Below are positions 20,481-31,560 of a stretch of 64,000 bases of DNA, in pieces; the first letter of the stretch is position 1, and each line of letters begins with the position of its first letter. The notes under the pieces are model-generated. The model did no database searches and had not been told where the DNA came from. It saw nothing but the letters and a program-made list of their open reading frames with translations. A program made the translations under genes and the position numbers. The DNA lies in NCBI RefSeq assembly GCF_030445035.2, contig NC_080673.1, positions 203,442,726-203,506,725 of the forward strand, given 5' to 3'. This DNA comes from Dasypus novemcinctus. Its lineage: Eukaryota > Chordata > Mammalia > Cingulata > Dasypodidae.

Positions 20481-23400
20481 TCTGAAGGGCAATTTTGTTG
20501 GATAAAGAATCCTTGGCTGGCAGTTTTTCTCTTTCAGTATCCTAATTGTATCATACCACTGTCTTCTCACCCATGGTTCCTGAAGAGAAATCTGCACTAA
20601 ATCTTCCTGGATGTCCTATGTATGTGATGGTTTGCTTCTCCCTTGCTGTTCTGAGAATTTTCTCAGAACATTTCTCAGAATATGCTTCTTGGACATGTAA
20701 GTTCAATCCTTTCATGAGATTTGGGACATTTTCAGCTATGATTTCCTCAAATACTCTTTCTGCCCCTTTTCCCTTCTCTTCTCCTTCTGAAACTCCTGAC
20801 ACATATGTTGTTGTGTTTTGTATTGTCATTCAACTCTTTGAGACCCTGCTCATTTTTTTCCCATTCTTTTTTCTCTTTAATTTTAGCTGTTTTGTCTTTG
20901 GTATTATTCTTTCTTCTATCATTTCGAGTCTTCTGTTGTATGATTCAAATGTGTTTTTGATCTCACCTATTGTGTCTTTCATTCCCATGAGCTCTGTTAC
21001 TTTTCTGTTCAGCATTTCAAATTCTTCTTTGTGCTCACTCAGTGTCTTCTTGATGTCATTTATTGCTTTGACTATATTTTCTTTAAACTCATTAATTTGA
21101 TTTTGGAACTTTGTGCGCATCTCGCTGATAAGTTCTCTCAAATTCTGCATCTTTTCTGAGACTTTGATATATTCCTTTTCTTGGGTCATTTCTTCTATTT
21201 TCTTAATATGTCTAGTAATTTTTTACTGATATCTAGGCATCTGATTAGGATGTAGTTTACTCAGATGCTCTATTTCTTTCTCTTTTGTAGGAATTTACTG
21301 GCAGGAAGCTGTGCATTATTACCACTGCTCTCCGATTCTTGGCTCAATCTATATTGTTAGGATTGTTCTGCTGGTTGCTCAAAACTGGGCATTGGCGCCA
21401 GTAATTGGTTGTAGAGTCACTTCCTAGGGCCTTGGCTTTGGCAGCTCTCAGTTCAGTACCTGGGCCAAGTGATTTGTTGCAACACAGACCGGGTCAATGT
21501 GCTAGAGCTTTCTGCTGGAGGCTAGGAGCCTTGTGATTCAAACTTTCCCTGAGTTTGTTCTCCAGACTTCTCTGGGAACTCCTCCCTTTACCCAGGTAGG
21601 AAATATTTCCACTCGCCTCTGAGTCCTCAACAATCAATCGGTCCCTGTTAGTAGAGGAGGAGCTGGGGAGGGTCGTCTATCTTTAGTCCTTTCCTGGCTC
21701 CAAGGCAGACAATGGTGCAGCCCCCCCCTGTATGGAAGGGCTCGTGGACATAGCAAACCAGATTTGTGGGTCAGAAGCTGAGTCAGCCTTAGGCTGTGCC
21801 CCTCCTTCTCCCCTTTCCTGGGGGTCCTCAACAATCTGTCTGGCCAGGTGAGAGGGAGGTTGTGAGGATCAGGATTTTCCAGTCCTTTCCCGGCTCCCAG
21901 GGCAAACCAGTACATGGTCCCACCTGGCCCGTAAGGGTTCCTGGACACAGCAGACCAAGACTGTGGGTCAGAAGCTGAGTCAGCCCTAGGCTGTGTCCCT
22001 CTCTCTTCCCTTTCCTGGGGTGGTGGATCCCCAGACCCCCTTTGTCTGTAGCTACAGGTCCAGAGGCCTGAGAACTCTGAAGTGTCCTTAGCGTGGGGAG
22101 GGAGCCGGCAGCAGGTGCTGGTTTCACCTTACAGTTCTGTCCTCATGATTTCCCTCCTTTGTCCCTCTCTCCTCTGGGCAGTGTCCAGCCCTTGCCTGGT
22201 GTCCTAAACACTAGAAGATCTTTTTCTAGGCTGTTTCAGCCTGTACTCTAGCTATTTTTCTGGAGGAGAGGAGAGTCCCATTTCTTTCTAGTCCATCATC
22301 TTCCCGCAAGTATCCCAGTGTCTACTTAATAGCCTTTATTTCTTTAGTCATACTTTCTTTAAATTCTTTGAAGTGATTTAGGAGAGCTGTGTGATTATCG
22401 CTGATTAGTTGTGTTAAATCCTGTATCTCTTTAGGTTTGTTCTTCTGTCTGGACCATCTCTTCCTGTTTCCTAGTACAGCTTGTAATCTTTTGCTGAAGT
22501 CTAGGCATCTGAATATGTTGGTGTATTTACTCTGATGGCTAATTTTTCTCTCTTGCCTATTTTTTTTTTCTCCCACAGCTGTTCTTTGATATCTGGTTGA
22601 ACTTATTTTCATTCTTTAAAATTGTCCAGCTTCAGTTTTCATAATCGGGCCGGGAATCACCATGGGGTGTAGATTTTCTCCCAGGGGTTGGCTACAGAGA
22701 GGGAGAGCAGTTTCTGTCCATGCAGTTTCCAGACTGGCCAGCAGATGGCACGTCTCAGCGCACCTCTTGGTGAAGGTGCTTCAGTCTGGGCTTTCCTGTG
22801 TCCCTGTGCTCAGTCTCCAGATCAAGATTCAAAGCAGGCTCTGCTGGCTGAATTCACTGAAGAAAAGCACCCCGACCTTCCCTCTCTTTTCCCTCGAAAC
22901 AACTGACAGGAAGGAAGATGTCCGTCCCCCTCTCCCTCGGCCGCAGTGAGCCAGGGCTTTTACCCCAGCTTAATATCTCTGGAGTGGGAGAGGGGAGCCC
23001 TTCCTGGCTGCCAAGGGGCTTGGTGACTCTCGTTTGCTGTTTGACTTCTTTGTCTCTCTGCTCCTTGCCCCCCAGGGAGTGTGTCCTGGTCTGCTGACCC
23101 CCAGAGCAGATCCCCCAGACAGATTTCGGTTCTTTCTCCATTGTTTTTGTGAGAGCCTTCAGCTCTGTCTGTTAGTTTATCACCGTCTTCCCACATCTCA
23201 TTCCATTTTCATGTCTTATTGCATTTGCCTTGGGCTTAATTAATGTCGAATTTTAGCAGTGACCTTGCAAATGTTTGTTTCTGACTTTGATGAGGTGCTT
23301 CTAATACCTTTCCATTAAGTTTGATGCTTGCTGTAGGATCTGGTGTTGAAAGGTACTTGGTTCATAATATACTCAGTACCCTCTTCTCATCACACCCACA

Positions 23401-23573
23401 GTGGCTATCTTACTCCAAATCATCACTGTATCTCACCTAGCTCCTGCCTGCTCCCCCACTTGTATCCTTGATGACACCCCCACCTCCCAATCTAGCCTTC
23501 ACAAAGTGGCCAGAATTGCCTTTCAAAAATTATGTCAGATCATGGCTCTCTTTTGCTCAAAACCTGCCAGTGG

Positions 23574-24389
23574 GGGGAAACAGATAAGGCTCAACTGATA
23601 GAGTATCCGCCTACCATATGGAAAGGTCCAGGATTCAAACCCAGGGTCTCCTGACCTGTGTGGTGAGCTGGCCCACATGCAGAGCTGCCATGCGCAAGGA
23701 GTGACCTGCTATGCAGGGATGTCCCCCGTGTAGGGGTGCCCTACGTGCAAAGAGTGCACCCCACAAGGAGAGCTGCCCCCGTGGAAAAAGTGCCGCACAC
23801 ACGGAGAGCTGACACAGCAAGGTGACACAACAAAAAAAAGACGCAGTTTCCTGGTGCCACCAAGGGTGCAAGTGGGCACAGAAGAAACACACAGTGAGTG
23901 GACACACAGACAGCAGACAACGGGAGGAGTGGGAGGGTGGGGGGAGGGGAGAGAAATAAATAAAATAGATCTTTAAGGGAAACGGACTTTGGCCCAGTGG
24001 TTAGGGCGTCTGTCTACCACATGGGAGGTCCGCGGTTCAAGTCCCGGGCCTCCTTGACCCGTGTGGAGCTGGCCCATGCGCAGTGCTGATGTGCGCAAGG
24101 AGTGTCGTGCCTCACAGGGGTGTCCTCGCGTAGGGGAGCCCCACGCGCAAGGAGTGCGCCCGTAAGGAGAGCCGCCCAGCGCGAAGGAGGGAGTAGCCTG
24201 CCCAGGAATGGCGCCGCCCACACTTCCCGCACCGCTGACAACAGAAGCGGACAAAGAAACAAGACGCAGCAAAAAGACACAGAAAACAGACAACCGGGGG
24301 AGGGGAGGGGAATTAAATAAATAAAAAATAAATCTTTAAAAAAAAAAATTCATTATAAAATAGATCTTTAAAAAAAAAAAAGCAAAAAC
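23574..24389 (+). mobile_element. DAS SINE carrying another SINE in its tail
   Basis: Outer SINE: head, body and tail 23574-23975, with its tail resuming at about 24357-24389. The duplication AAACCTGCCAGTGG flanks it (23560-23573 and 24390-24403). Head class TGGCTCAAC-type, diverged (AAGGCTCAACTGATAGAG). Confidence 0.9.
23976..24356 (+). mobile_element. DAS SINE (TGGCCCAGTGG class) nested in SINE tail
   Basis: Head ACGGACTTTGGCCCAGTGGTT, B box GGTTCAAGTCCC, tail AAATAAATAAAAAATAAATC. The outer SINE's tail sequence TAAAATAGATCTTTA occurs on both sides (about 23961-23975 and 24358-24372), the duplication made by this insertion. Confidence 0.9.
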
Positions 24390-24779
24390 AAACCTGCCAG
24401 TGGCTTTGCATCATACCAAGATTAAAATCTGAATTCCTTTCTACCAAAGATCTCATATCACGTGTGCTGCAAGTTGGGGTCTCCTTAGGTGAGTGCTGAG
24501 ATGGAGCTGGGGACGCAAGGATTATCACCGATGAAGGGAAAGGAATGGACACAGTTTGGGGCAGAGGGAGCAGTCGAATGAGACACCCACCCGACAGCCT
24601 CGGCCAAGGCTGCCCCACGCCAGGCTGACGTGGCCACTCCCCTGCTCCCCTTTCCTCGGACACCAGGTTCAAGTTGCTTCAGAAAGGGCCTGCTTTGCTT
24701 GCAGCCGAGGCCATTTTTTTGCTCTCCATTTTTCACACTTTACTCTTTCCTCCTGGGTTTAATTTATTTCCTTCTTGCT

Positions 24780-24960
24780 GAAGTGCCGTCGCAGCTTGAC
24801 TGCAACCTCAGAAGAGCCCCCGAGCTGAACCACCCAGCCAAGTTGTTTCTGGCTTTCTGACCCTCAGGAACTGTGTGAGATAATAAATGTTTTATTTGTT
24901 TTTTGGTTTTGGTTTTGGGGTAACTTGTTGCAGAGCAATGGAGAGAGAACACATCTAGTC
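24780..24960 (+). mobile_element. MLT1-type (MaLR) LTR 3' portion
   Basis: Contains GAACTGTGTGAGATAATAAATG and the GGGGTAACTTGTTGCAGAGCAAT terminal block characteristic of MLT1 LTRs. AATAAA at about 24882-24887. Ancient. Confidence 0.65.
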
Positions 24961-25480
24961 TTTGGGAAAGAGTTTCAGGAGTGATTCAGAAGAAGAAATG
25001 GGAACATTTGGGGAGCCAGAGTTTTTAAGTGGCCTGGGATTCTCTCCCGAGCTGCCGTGAAAAAGGAAAGCAATGATCTCTGTGATTCAACCCAGGTAAT
25101 GATTCCTCTATTTGGAGGTTGCAGGCGAAGTCTGAGTGGCGCTCCTGTTTAAATTGTATTTCTCTGTAATGGTCTCGATGCTCACTGCACTTGGCTGAGG
25201 CTGCCTGGGCTTTATCGCCAAGTTTCCTCCCAGCCCCAGAAAACTCTGGCAATTTTGGATGCTCTCCTCTCCAGAGTTGTTCATCCACGTCTAAGAGGGA
25301 AAAGCCAGCTGATGGGAGGAGAAGCTTGCACGCAAGAGAACACGGCCCTAGCCTGTCATGAAGCCTCCGGGCTGACCTTGAAAATCACGATCAGGATGGC
25401 CTGCCGAGCTGGGCCGCACACGCTCAGGGGCCGGCGGCGACACGAACCCCGCGCCGAGGGCTTCCGCTCTCCACCCTTTA
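24961..25480. other. Unassigned, possibly conserved non-coding
   Basis: No repeat family and no coding frame recognised. The base composition is mixed rather than repetitive. Confidence 0.3.
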
Positions 25481-25514
25481 TTTTTTAATTTTTATTTATT
25501 TATTTATTTTTCTT

Positions 25515-25935
25515 ATACAAAGTCTTTTTATTTCAACCAATGTTAGATTTGTATGAAAATTTCAAAGCAAATATAGTCACCCCATCCCAGTATTCCATAC
25601 CCACAATACATTTGTCCTAATTAAGAAATGAACACTGGTACATTTGTATCTCCCAAACTGCAGATATTATTATCATTGAATCATTTCCCCTTAATAGCCT
25701 CTTTTTTGAATGTTCACATTTGCATGCATTTTTGGCTGAATTTTCAAAGATTCCACATATAACAAAACCACAACTTTGAATCAAAATGAATATTAAAAAC
25801 ATTTAAGCCTTGTAACAAAGGCTTACTCTACAGAAGCCAGGAAAACAGAGTGAGTAGTAACAGCAGTATATTTCTAGGAGAGAAAGCAATCACTTATTTC
25901 CTTTATCATAAAACAAAAGTCGATAAGTCAACTTT
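25515..25935 (-). mobile_element. HAL1/L1 3' UTR fragment
   Basis: 25698-25930 closely matches 17150-17370 in the full HAL1 (shared blocks include GAATCAAAATGAATATTAAAA and AGTATATTTCTAGGAGAGAAA). 25515-25697 is an adjoining AT-rich 3' end of uncertain subfamily. Confidence 0.65.
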
Positions 25936-26222
25936 TTTTTTGGATTTGGTGAATATATTTTATTTTAAATTATTTTTTTCCTCTTTATTTCTTTTTTTAA
26001 TGTTACATTAAAAAAATATGAGGTCCCCATATACCCCCCACCCCCCTCACCCCACTCCTCCCACATCAGCAACCTCTTTCATCATCGTGGCACATTCATT
26101 GCATTTGGGGAGTACATTTTGGAGCACTGCTGAACCCCATGGACAGTGGTCTACATTGTAGTTTACACTCTCCCCCAGTCCACCCAGTGGGCCATGGCAG
26201 GACACACAATGTCCAGAGGTCT
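25936..26222 (-). mobile_element. 'gaggtcc' family retroelement, 5' truncated
   Basis: T-rich left end, AAAAATATGAGGTCCCCATA motif at about 26012-26031, and the CATTCATTGCATTTGG..GAGTACATTTTGGAGC block. It breaks off near 26222 into GC-rich unique DNA. No duplication was found. Confidence 0.8.
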
Positions 26223-27092
26223 CCAGGGCCTGGAAGCTGCCCCTCCCAAAAGGTGGCCACAGAAGGCGTGTCCCCGCAGCTCCACTGAGGAGGGGCAGTT
26301 CTCTGCCAGCCTGTGTCCCTCGCCCCCAGGAGGTGGGGTGGGCTGGAAGGGGCGCCGGGCCAGTGCCCGCGGGGGTCTCCTCCTTGGTGGGCATCAGACA
26401 GGGAAGTGGGGCCGAGCAGGTCGAGCAGCCAGCCGCGTCCCCAGGAGGACAACGGTGCCTGCGTTGAGTGCCACAGAGGTTTCTTTCTGGCTCACGTTGC
26501 CAGGTGTCCGGGGCTCTGCATCATCCAGTCAGCCAGGACGCAGGCTGGCAGGGGGTCCTCCATCTTGTGGTGGAACCATCTGGAATATGTAGCCTCTGAG
26601 GAGAAGCCCTGCCTCAGCCCAGAGGGCGCACATGTCATTTCCACTCAGAATCCACAGACAGAGCTGGCCACGGCCCCCCGTCCAGCTGCTGGGGAGCCCC
26701 CCGGTGCGGAGCGGCCGTTTTCGGGTTGTGCCCTCAGCTGGACGCTGTGCTCCTTGAGGGTGGAGACCGGAGCTGGCCTTCCCTCCTCAGCCCGAGAATC
26801 GCGCCTGGAACGGGGGGTGCGCAAAGGCCGCTCGAGTGGCCGAGGGAAGGAACGAAGGCGTGGGTGAAGAAATGCACGCGCCTGGTCAGGAAGGCCAGCG
26901 CCGGGGCTGCCCGGGCCCCCGCCCCCCGGGGTCTCTCTGGACAGCACCGAGGCTCCGTGCCTGCGGTAGGAGGCGGAGTTCGAGCATCTCCCACATTAGG
27001 GCCGCAGCTGTCCCTGGCACGGCTTCTCTCACTCACTCTCTGTGGCCTGGCGGCTCGCCTTCACCCCGGGTGCTCCCACCCCCAAGGCGTTC
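26223..27092. other. GC-rich unique DNA with L2 remnant
   Basis: No gene recognised. About 26735-26840 resembles the L2 3' end (context GTGCTCCTTGAGGGTGGAGA). Confidence 0.4.
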
Positions 27093-27387
27093 TTGTGTGT
27101 GCACAAATGTGTGTGCATGGGGGTGTGTGAATGCGAGAGTTGGTGTGTGCAAGCGGACACTAGTGTGTGATGGTATGAGTGTGCAAGTACATACTAGTGT
27201 GATAGTGTGAGGACTGAGTGCATGCGAGTGCGCATGCCAAGTTCTCTGTGTGTGTGCAAGTGTGACTAAATGTGTGTGTGTGTGAGCATGTGTGTATATG
27301 GGTGTGAGCATAAGTGAACATGTGTGTGAGTCCACGAATGTACAAGCATGTGAGCGTGTGTGTGCGTGTGAGAAAGTGTGAGTGAGC
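27093..27387. repeat. Degenerate GT-rich simple repeat
   Basis: About 295 bp of alternating GTGTG with variable GA, GC and AT interruptions. Open frames rich in His/Thr on the minus strand are translations of this repeat. Confidence 0.85.
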
Positions 27388-27794
27388 TGGCACTGGGAGG
27401 CTCAGCTCTGGTTTTATTTTATTTTCCCAATAGAATCGACTTCTGATTTCTGCTCTTTTATTTACTTGCCTGGTTTTTGAAGCAGGATGTTCTTCCGGGC
27501 AGAGCTCCAGCAAGCCTTCCGCCCAGCTGAGTGCACCTGCCCTAGGATGCATGAACCCGTCCTAACAGCGGGCCAGTCGGTAGCGTCGTGGACCTGCGCA
27601 GAAAGCTGCACGTCCTCCCCACCTCTGGCAGGTTGCTGGTGTAGAACCAGCTGCTGCCGTCGTTTGGCCCATCGCCCGCACAGAGGACGCGATGGAACCG
27701 AGAAGAGCGGGAGAGCGGGCAGGAGGCCCGGGCAGGAGGGCACCTGCCAGGCTCGGGGCCTGCTCGCCACTTAGCAGCTTCACGTTTCCAAGAA
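27388..27794. other. Unassigned unique DNA
   Basis: No repeat or gene recognised. Confidence 0.35.
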
Positions 27795-27882
27795 TGTCAG
27801 ATCCTCTCTCCAGCTCTAGCTCTTCCTCTTTCTCTATCGCTACCACTCTCCCTCTCTCTCTCTAACTCTCTCTCTCTCTATT
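27795..27882. repeat. TC-rich simple repeat
   Basis: Polypyrimidine run (CTCTCTCTC blocks) on the + strand. Confidence 0.85.
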
Positions 27883-28413
27883 GGATTATACAAACTTCTT
27901 CTTTAATCAAGGGTTTGAACAAGATTTCTTGAATAAAATGGAGTGTTTCCAATACATTGAAACATAAAGCCACAAGTCACCATACATCAACACCAGGCAG
28001 GAAATACCAACCTTTGTGGTTTCTACTAATTTACTAGACAATCAGGCAAAATCTAGCACTAAAGATTTTTGAATATTAAAAACACCTGGTGTGGTGTGAA
28101 AACGCTCTGCTAGAAGCAGGGGTTGGTGTGCTTAGGGAACACCTGGCAGAGCACCAGGAATGAAAGGAAATTAGACCTCGTCGAGCCTCTTGCTCAGGCA
28201 ATTTTAATTCCTTCTAAGTAGCTAATTATAACTACAATTAATATAACATTACAACTAATATATGACTAGCCAATTAAGTACTTCTCACCAAAACATGATA
28301 AATTTTATGGCCCATTTACATCTTAAATCTACAATTAAAATGGGAAATAAATCAACATATCGGATCTGGTGACAATCTGATCAGCTCAAAAACACCATCA
28401 AAATCAAATTTAT
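27883..28413. other. AT-rich, unassigned
   Basis: AT-rich with no long frame. Probably an old repeat but not identifiable from memory. Confidence 0.3.
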
Positions 28414-28800
28414 GGGGAAGCGGATTTGGCTCAATGAGTAGAGCAACTGCCTACCATGTGGGAGGTCCAGGGTTCAAACCCAGGGCCCCTTGGCCCATGT
28501 GGCGAGTTGGCCCACATGCAGTGCTGATGCACACAAGGAGTGCCATGCCATGCAGGGGTGTCCCCTGCGTAGCAGAGCCCCATGCACAAGGAGTGCGCCC
28601 CGAAAGAGAGCTGCCTCGTGTAAAAAAAGTGCAGCCTGCCCAGGAATGGTACCGCACACATGGAGAGCTGACGCAGCAAGATGACCCAACAAAAAGAGAC
28701 ACAGATTCCCAGGCCACTGACAAGAATGCAAGTGGACACAGAAGGACACACAATGAATGAACACAGAGCGCAGACAACTGGGGCGTGGGGGAAGGGGAGA
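28414..28800 (+). mobile_element. DAS SINE, tail missing
   Basis: Head GGGGAAGCGGATTTGGCTC, B box GGGTTCAAACCC, full body; it ends in the purine block at 28800 and joins a gaggtcc copy directly without an A tail. Confidence 0.9.
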
Positions 28801-29382
28801 GTGTCTACAACTGCAAGCAGGAGAATCCCATTCATCAGCCATGTGGGATCTAAGCCTCCTCTCGATTAGAGGTGGAGTGGACATCACCATCCCAGGGTCC
28901 ACAGGATGGAGGAATAAAATATGGATTAGAGTGGACTTACTGGTATTCTACTATAGAACTATTGTAACTAGCAATGGAAGAAATTGTACCATTAATGTGG
29001 AGAATGTGGCCATGGTAGTTGCTGAGGGCAGGGAGAGGGAAGAATAGGTATGCTGTGGGGGCATTTTTGGGACTTGGGGTTGTCCTAAATGATATTGTAG
29101 GGACAGATGCTGGACATTATATATCCTGCCATAATCCACTGCATGTACTGGGGGAGAGTATAAACTACAATGTAAAGTATAAGCCATGGGGAGCAGCAGT
29201 GCTCCAAAACGTATTCACCAAATGCAATGAATGTGCCACGATGATGAAAGAGGTTGTTCATGTGGGAGGAGAGGGATGGGGTGGGGTGTGGGGTATATGG
29301 GACCCTCTCATACTTTTTAATGTAACATTTTAAAAAATGATCTATGTATTTTTTTAAAAAAGACAATAAATAAAAATAAAGT
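28801..29382 (+). mobile_element. 'gaggtcc' family retroelement, plus orientation
   Basis: Begins within the family body (CTACAACTGCAAGCAGGAGA), runs through GTGGAGTGGACATCACCATC and ends TTTTTAATGTAACATTTT plus an A-rich tail at about 29350-29382. It abuts L1 sequence on the right. Confidence 0.88.
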
Positions 29383-29384
29383 CA

Positions 29385-30140
29385 GGAAGTAAGAGTCCTC
29401 TAACTTGGTTCTTCTTAAAGATATTTTTGGCTGTCTGGGGCCCCTTACCCTTCCAAATAAATTTGATAATTTGCTTTTCCATTTCTGGAAAAAAAAGCTG
29501 TTGGATTTTTTTATTGGGATTGCATTGAATCTGTAAATCAGTGTGGGTAGCACTGACGTCTTAATATTTAGTCTTCCAATCCATGAACATGGAATGTCCT
29601 TCCATTTATTTAGGTCTTCTTTGTTATTTTTTAGCAATGTTTTGTAGTTTTCTGAATACAGGTCCTTTTTGTCCTGGTCAGGTTTATTCCTAAATTTTTG
29701 ATTCTTTTAGTCACAATTGTAAATAGAATTTTTTTCTAATACCTCCTCAGATTGCTCATTAGTAGTGTATAACAATGCTTTTATTTTTGCATATCAATCT
29801 TATATCCCACCACATTTTCAAACTTGTCTATTAGTTGTAGTAGCTATATTGTGGATTTTTTGGGGATTTTCTGGGTATTGGGTCATATCATCAGCAAATA
29901 GTGAAAGTTTTACTTCTTCTTTTCCTATTTGGGTGCCTTTTGTTTCTTTTTCTTGCCTAATTGCTCTAGCTGGAACCTCCAGCCCAATATTGAACAGCAG
30001 TGGTGACAATGGGCATCCTTGTCATATTTCTGATCTCAGTGGGAAAGCTTTCAGTCTTTCGCAGTTGGATACAATGTTATCTGTGGGTTTTTCATACATG
30101 CCCTTTATCATTCTGAGAAAGCTTCCTTCTTCCACCAGAA
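29385..30140 (-). mobile_element. L1 ORF2 fragment (reverse transcriptase)
   Basis: Antisense L1 RT region: minus-strand translation includes [19 protein letters not shown] and LFADDM, the L1 RT active-site neighbourhood (FADD motif), in the 30009-29818 frame. Broken by many stops. Confidence 0.85.
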
Positions 30141-30309
30141 CAAGCAGGTGACCTAAGACTTAGCTTTGCCTAAGTTCCCCCCTCAGGTTGACCTCACCTG
30201 GTGTTTTCTCATGTGGTCTGGCAGTTGTCCCAGTGAACATATCTCCTTTGGTGGAAGAGGAAGCTGAATCTCAAACATCCTCACTTCCCCAAGATTTGAA
30301 TCTAATAAG

Positions 30310-31420
30310 TGATGGAGTTGGGTTTGGAGCCTGTCTATTGTTTTTCTGTCTTCTGCTTCATTAATTTCTACTCTGATCTTCTTTATGTCTTTTCTTGTCT
30401 CTTATTTTGGGTGTCTTTTACTCTTGTATTTCCTAGTTTCTTAAGGTGGATACTGAATTCCCTTCCTTCTTTTCTAACATGGGCATTTTAGTGCAATGAA
30501 TATCCCTCTAAATACTGCTTTAACTGCATCCTATAACTTCTGATATGTATATTTTTTCATTTTTATTCCATTTAGAGTATTTTCTTTCTTTTCTTTTTCT
30601 TTTTTTTAAAGATTTATTTATTTTATTTCTCTCCCCTTCCCCCCCCCCCACCCTGGTTGTCTGTTCTCTGTGTCTATTTACTGCGTCTTCTTTGTCCACT
30701 TCTGTCGTTGTCAGCAGCATGGGAATCTGTGTTTCTTTTTGTTGTGTCATCTTGCTGCGTCAACTCCATGTGTGCGGCGCCATTCCTGGGCAGGCTGCAC
30801 TTTCTTTGGCGCTGGGCGGCTCTCCTTACGGGGTGCACTCCTTGCGCGTGGGGCTCCCCTACGTGGGGGACACCTGTGCATGGCAGGGCACTCCTTGCGC
30901 ACAGCAGCACTGCACATGGGCCAGCTCCACACGGGTCAAGGAGGCCCAGGGTTTGAACCATGGACCTCCCATGTGGTAGACGGACGCCCTAACCACTGGG
31001 CAAAGTCTGCTGCCTAGAGTATTTTCTAAGTCCCCTTTTGGTTCTTCCTTGACAATTCAGTAACTTAGTTTCTAAATATTTGGAATTTTCCAGATATTTT
31101 TCTCATTGATTTCTAATCAAATTCCACTATGGTCAGAGAACATGGCTTGTTTGATTTGAAACCTTTGTAATTTATTGAGACTGGTTTTATGCCTAGAATA
31201 TGGTCTATCTTCATAAATCTTCCACAGGGAAAGAATGTCTATATTGCTCTTGTTGGGTGGCATGTTGGTCAAGTCATCTCTATTCTTGCTCATTTTCTAT
31301 TTGTTCTATCAATTTTTGACAGAAGCGTGTTGAAATCCTTGATTATAGTGGCAGATTTGCCCATTCCTCCTTTCACTTTTGCCAGTTTTTGCTTCATGTA
31401 TTTTGTGGCTCTCCTACAGG
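30310..31420 (-). mobile_element. L1 ORF2 fragment (endonuclease-RT linker region)
   Basis: 30310-30585 and 31015-31420 join into antisense L1 (AATCAAATTCCACTATGGTC and TTGTTGGGTGGCATGTTGG blocks) with a SINE between them. 30140-30310 between this and the RT piece is unassigned. Non-functional. Confidence 0.75.
30586..31014 (-). mobile_element. DAS SINE inside L1
   Basis: Reverse-oriented SINE of the TGGCCCAGTGG class (head slightly mutated: minus-strand TTTGCCCAGTGGTTAGGGC). The perfect 13-bp duplication TAGAGTATTTTCT flanks it (30573-30585 and 31015-31027). Confidence 0.93.
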
Positions 31421-31560
31421 TGTGTGTATCAGTCAGAATCCAGTCGGGAAACAGAAAGCACACAGTAACTTGAGCAGGGAAAATTTAATGTAAGGAATTG
31501 CTAGTCATAAAAGGGAAGCAACTACAAAATTGCCAAGAGAACCCTAAGGCTGAATCCTAG
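31421..31560 (-). mobile_element. Possible ERVL LTR end, antisense
   Basis: GTGTATCAGTCAGAATCC..GGGAAACAGAA resembles the reverse complement of an ERVL LTR terminus (compare the CTGTTTCCCTGGAGAACCC ending near 53822). Weak. Confidence 0.3.

Larger units (their letters stand above)
19728..22310 (-). mobile_element. Second HAL1-like element, chimeric 3' end
   Basis: Inserted into the first HAL1 with a perfect 13-bp duplication, TATCCCAGTGTCT (19715-19727 and 22311-22323). The minus-strand 5' end reads CTTGCGGGAAGATGATGG, then a 5' UTR of about 1.1 kb, then ORF1: coiled-coil part 21189-20830 and RRM/C-terminal part 20829-20551 (EEKGKGAERVFEEIIAENVP). Frame changes near 20830 break it. ORF1 stops near 20482; in place of the HAL1 3' UTR there is an antisense SINE (20213-20480), then part of an LTR (20212-19757) whose AATAAA (19775-19770) is followed by the poly(A) tail (19756-19728). 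Confidence 0.8.
16794..23191 (-). mobile_element. Full-length HAL1-like element, heavily nested
   Basis: An ORF1-only relative of L1 in minus orientation. The 5' end starts GGGAAGACGGTGATAAAC at 23191. The 5' UTR runs to about 22640, ORF1 relics cover 22612-22324, 19300-18952 and 18041-17750, and a 3' UTR of about 900 bp ends in an A-rich tail at 16794. ORF1 translations show the L1 ORF1p RRM-like block (KHTNIRIIGIPEREENGKGAE). No ORF2 is present. An 18-bp duplication, CAC(G/A)TCTCAT(C/T)CCATTTT, flanks it (16776-16793 and 23192-23209). Removing three SINEs and one HAL1 leaves about 2.6 kb, the length expected of HAL1. ORF1 is broken, so it is inactive. Confidence 0.82.
23401..24470. repeat. 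L2-like LINE fragment, split by SINEs
   Basis: 23401-23573 and 24404-24470 form one continuous stretch resembling L2 (ATTATGTCAGATCATGGCTC and TTAAAATCTGAATTCC motifs) once the SINE pair is removed. The A-runs before 24390 belong to the SINEs. Confidence 0.55.
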
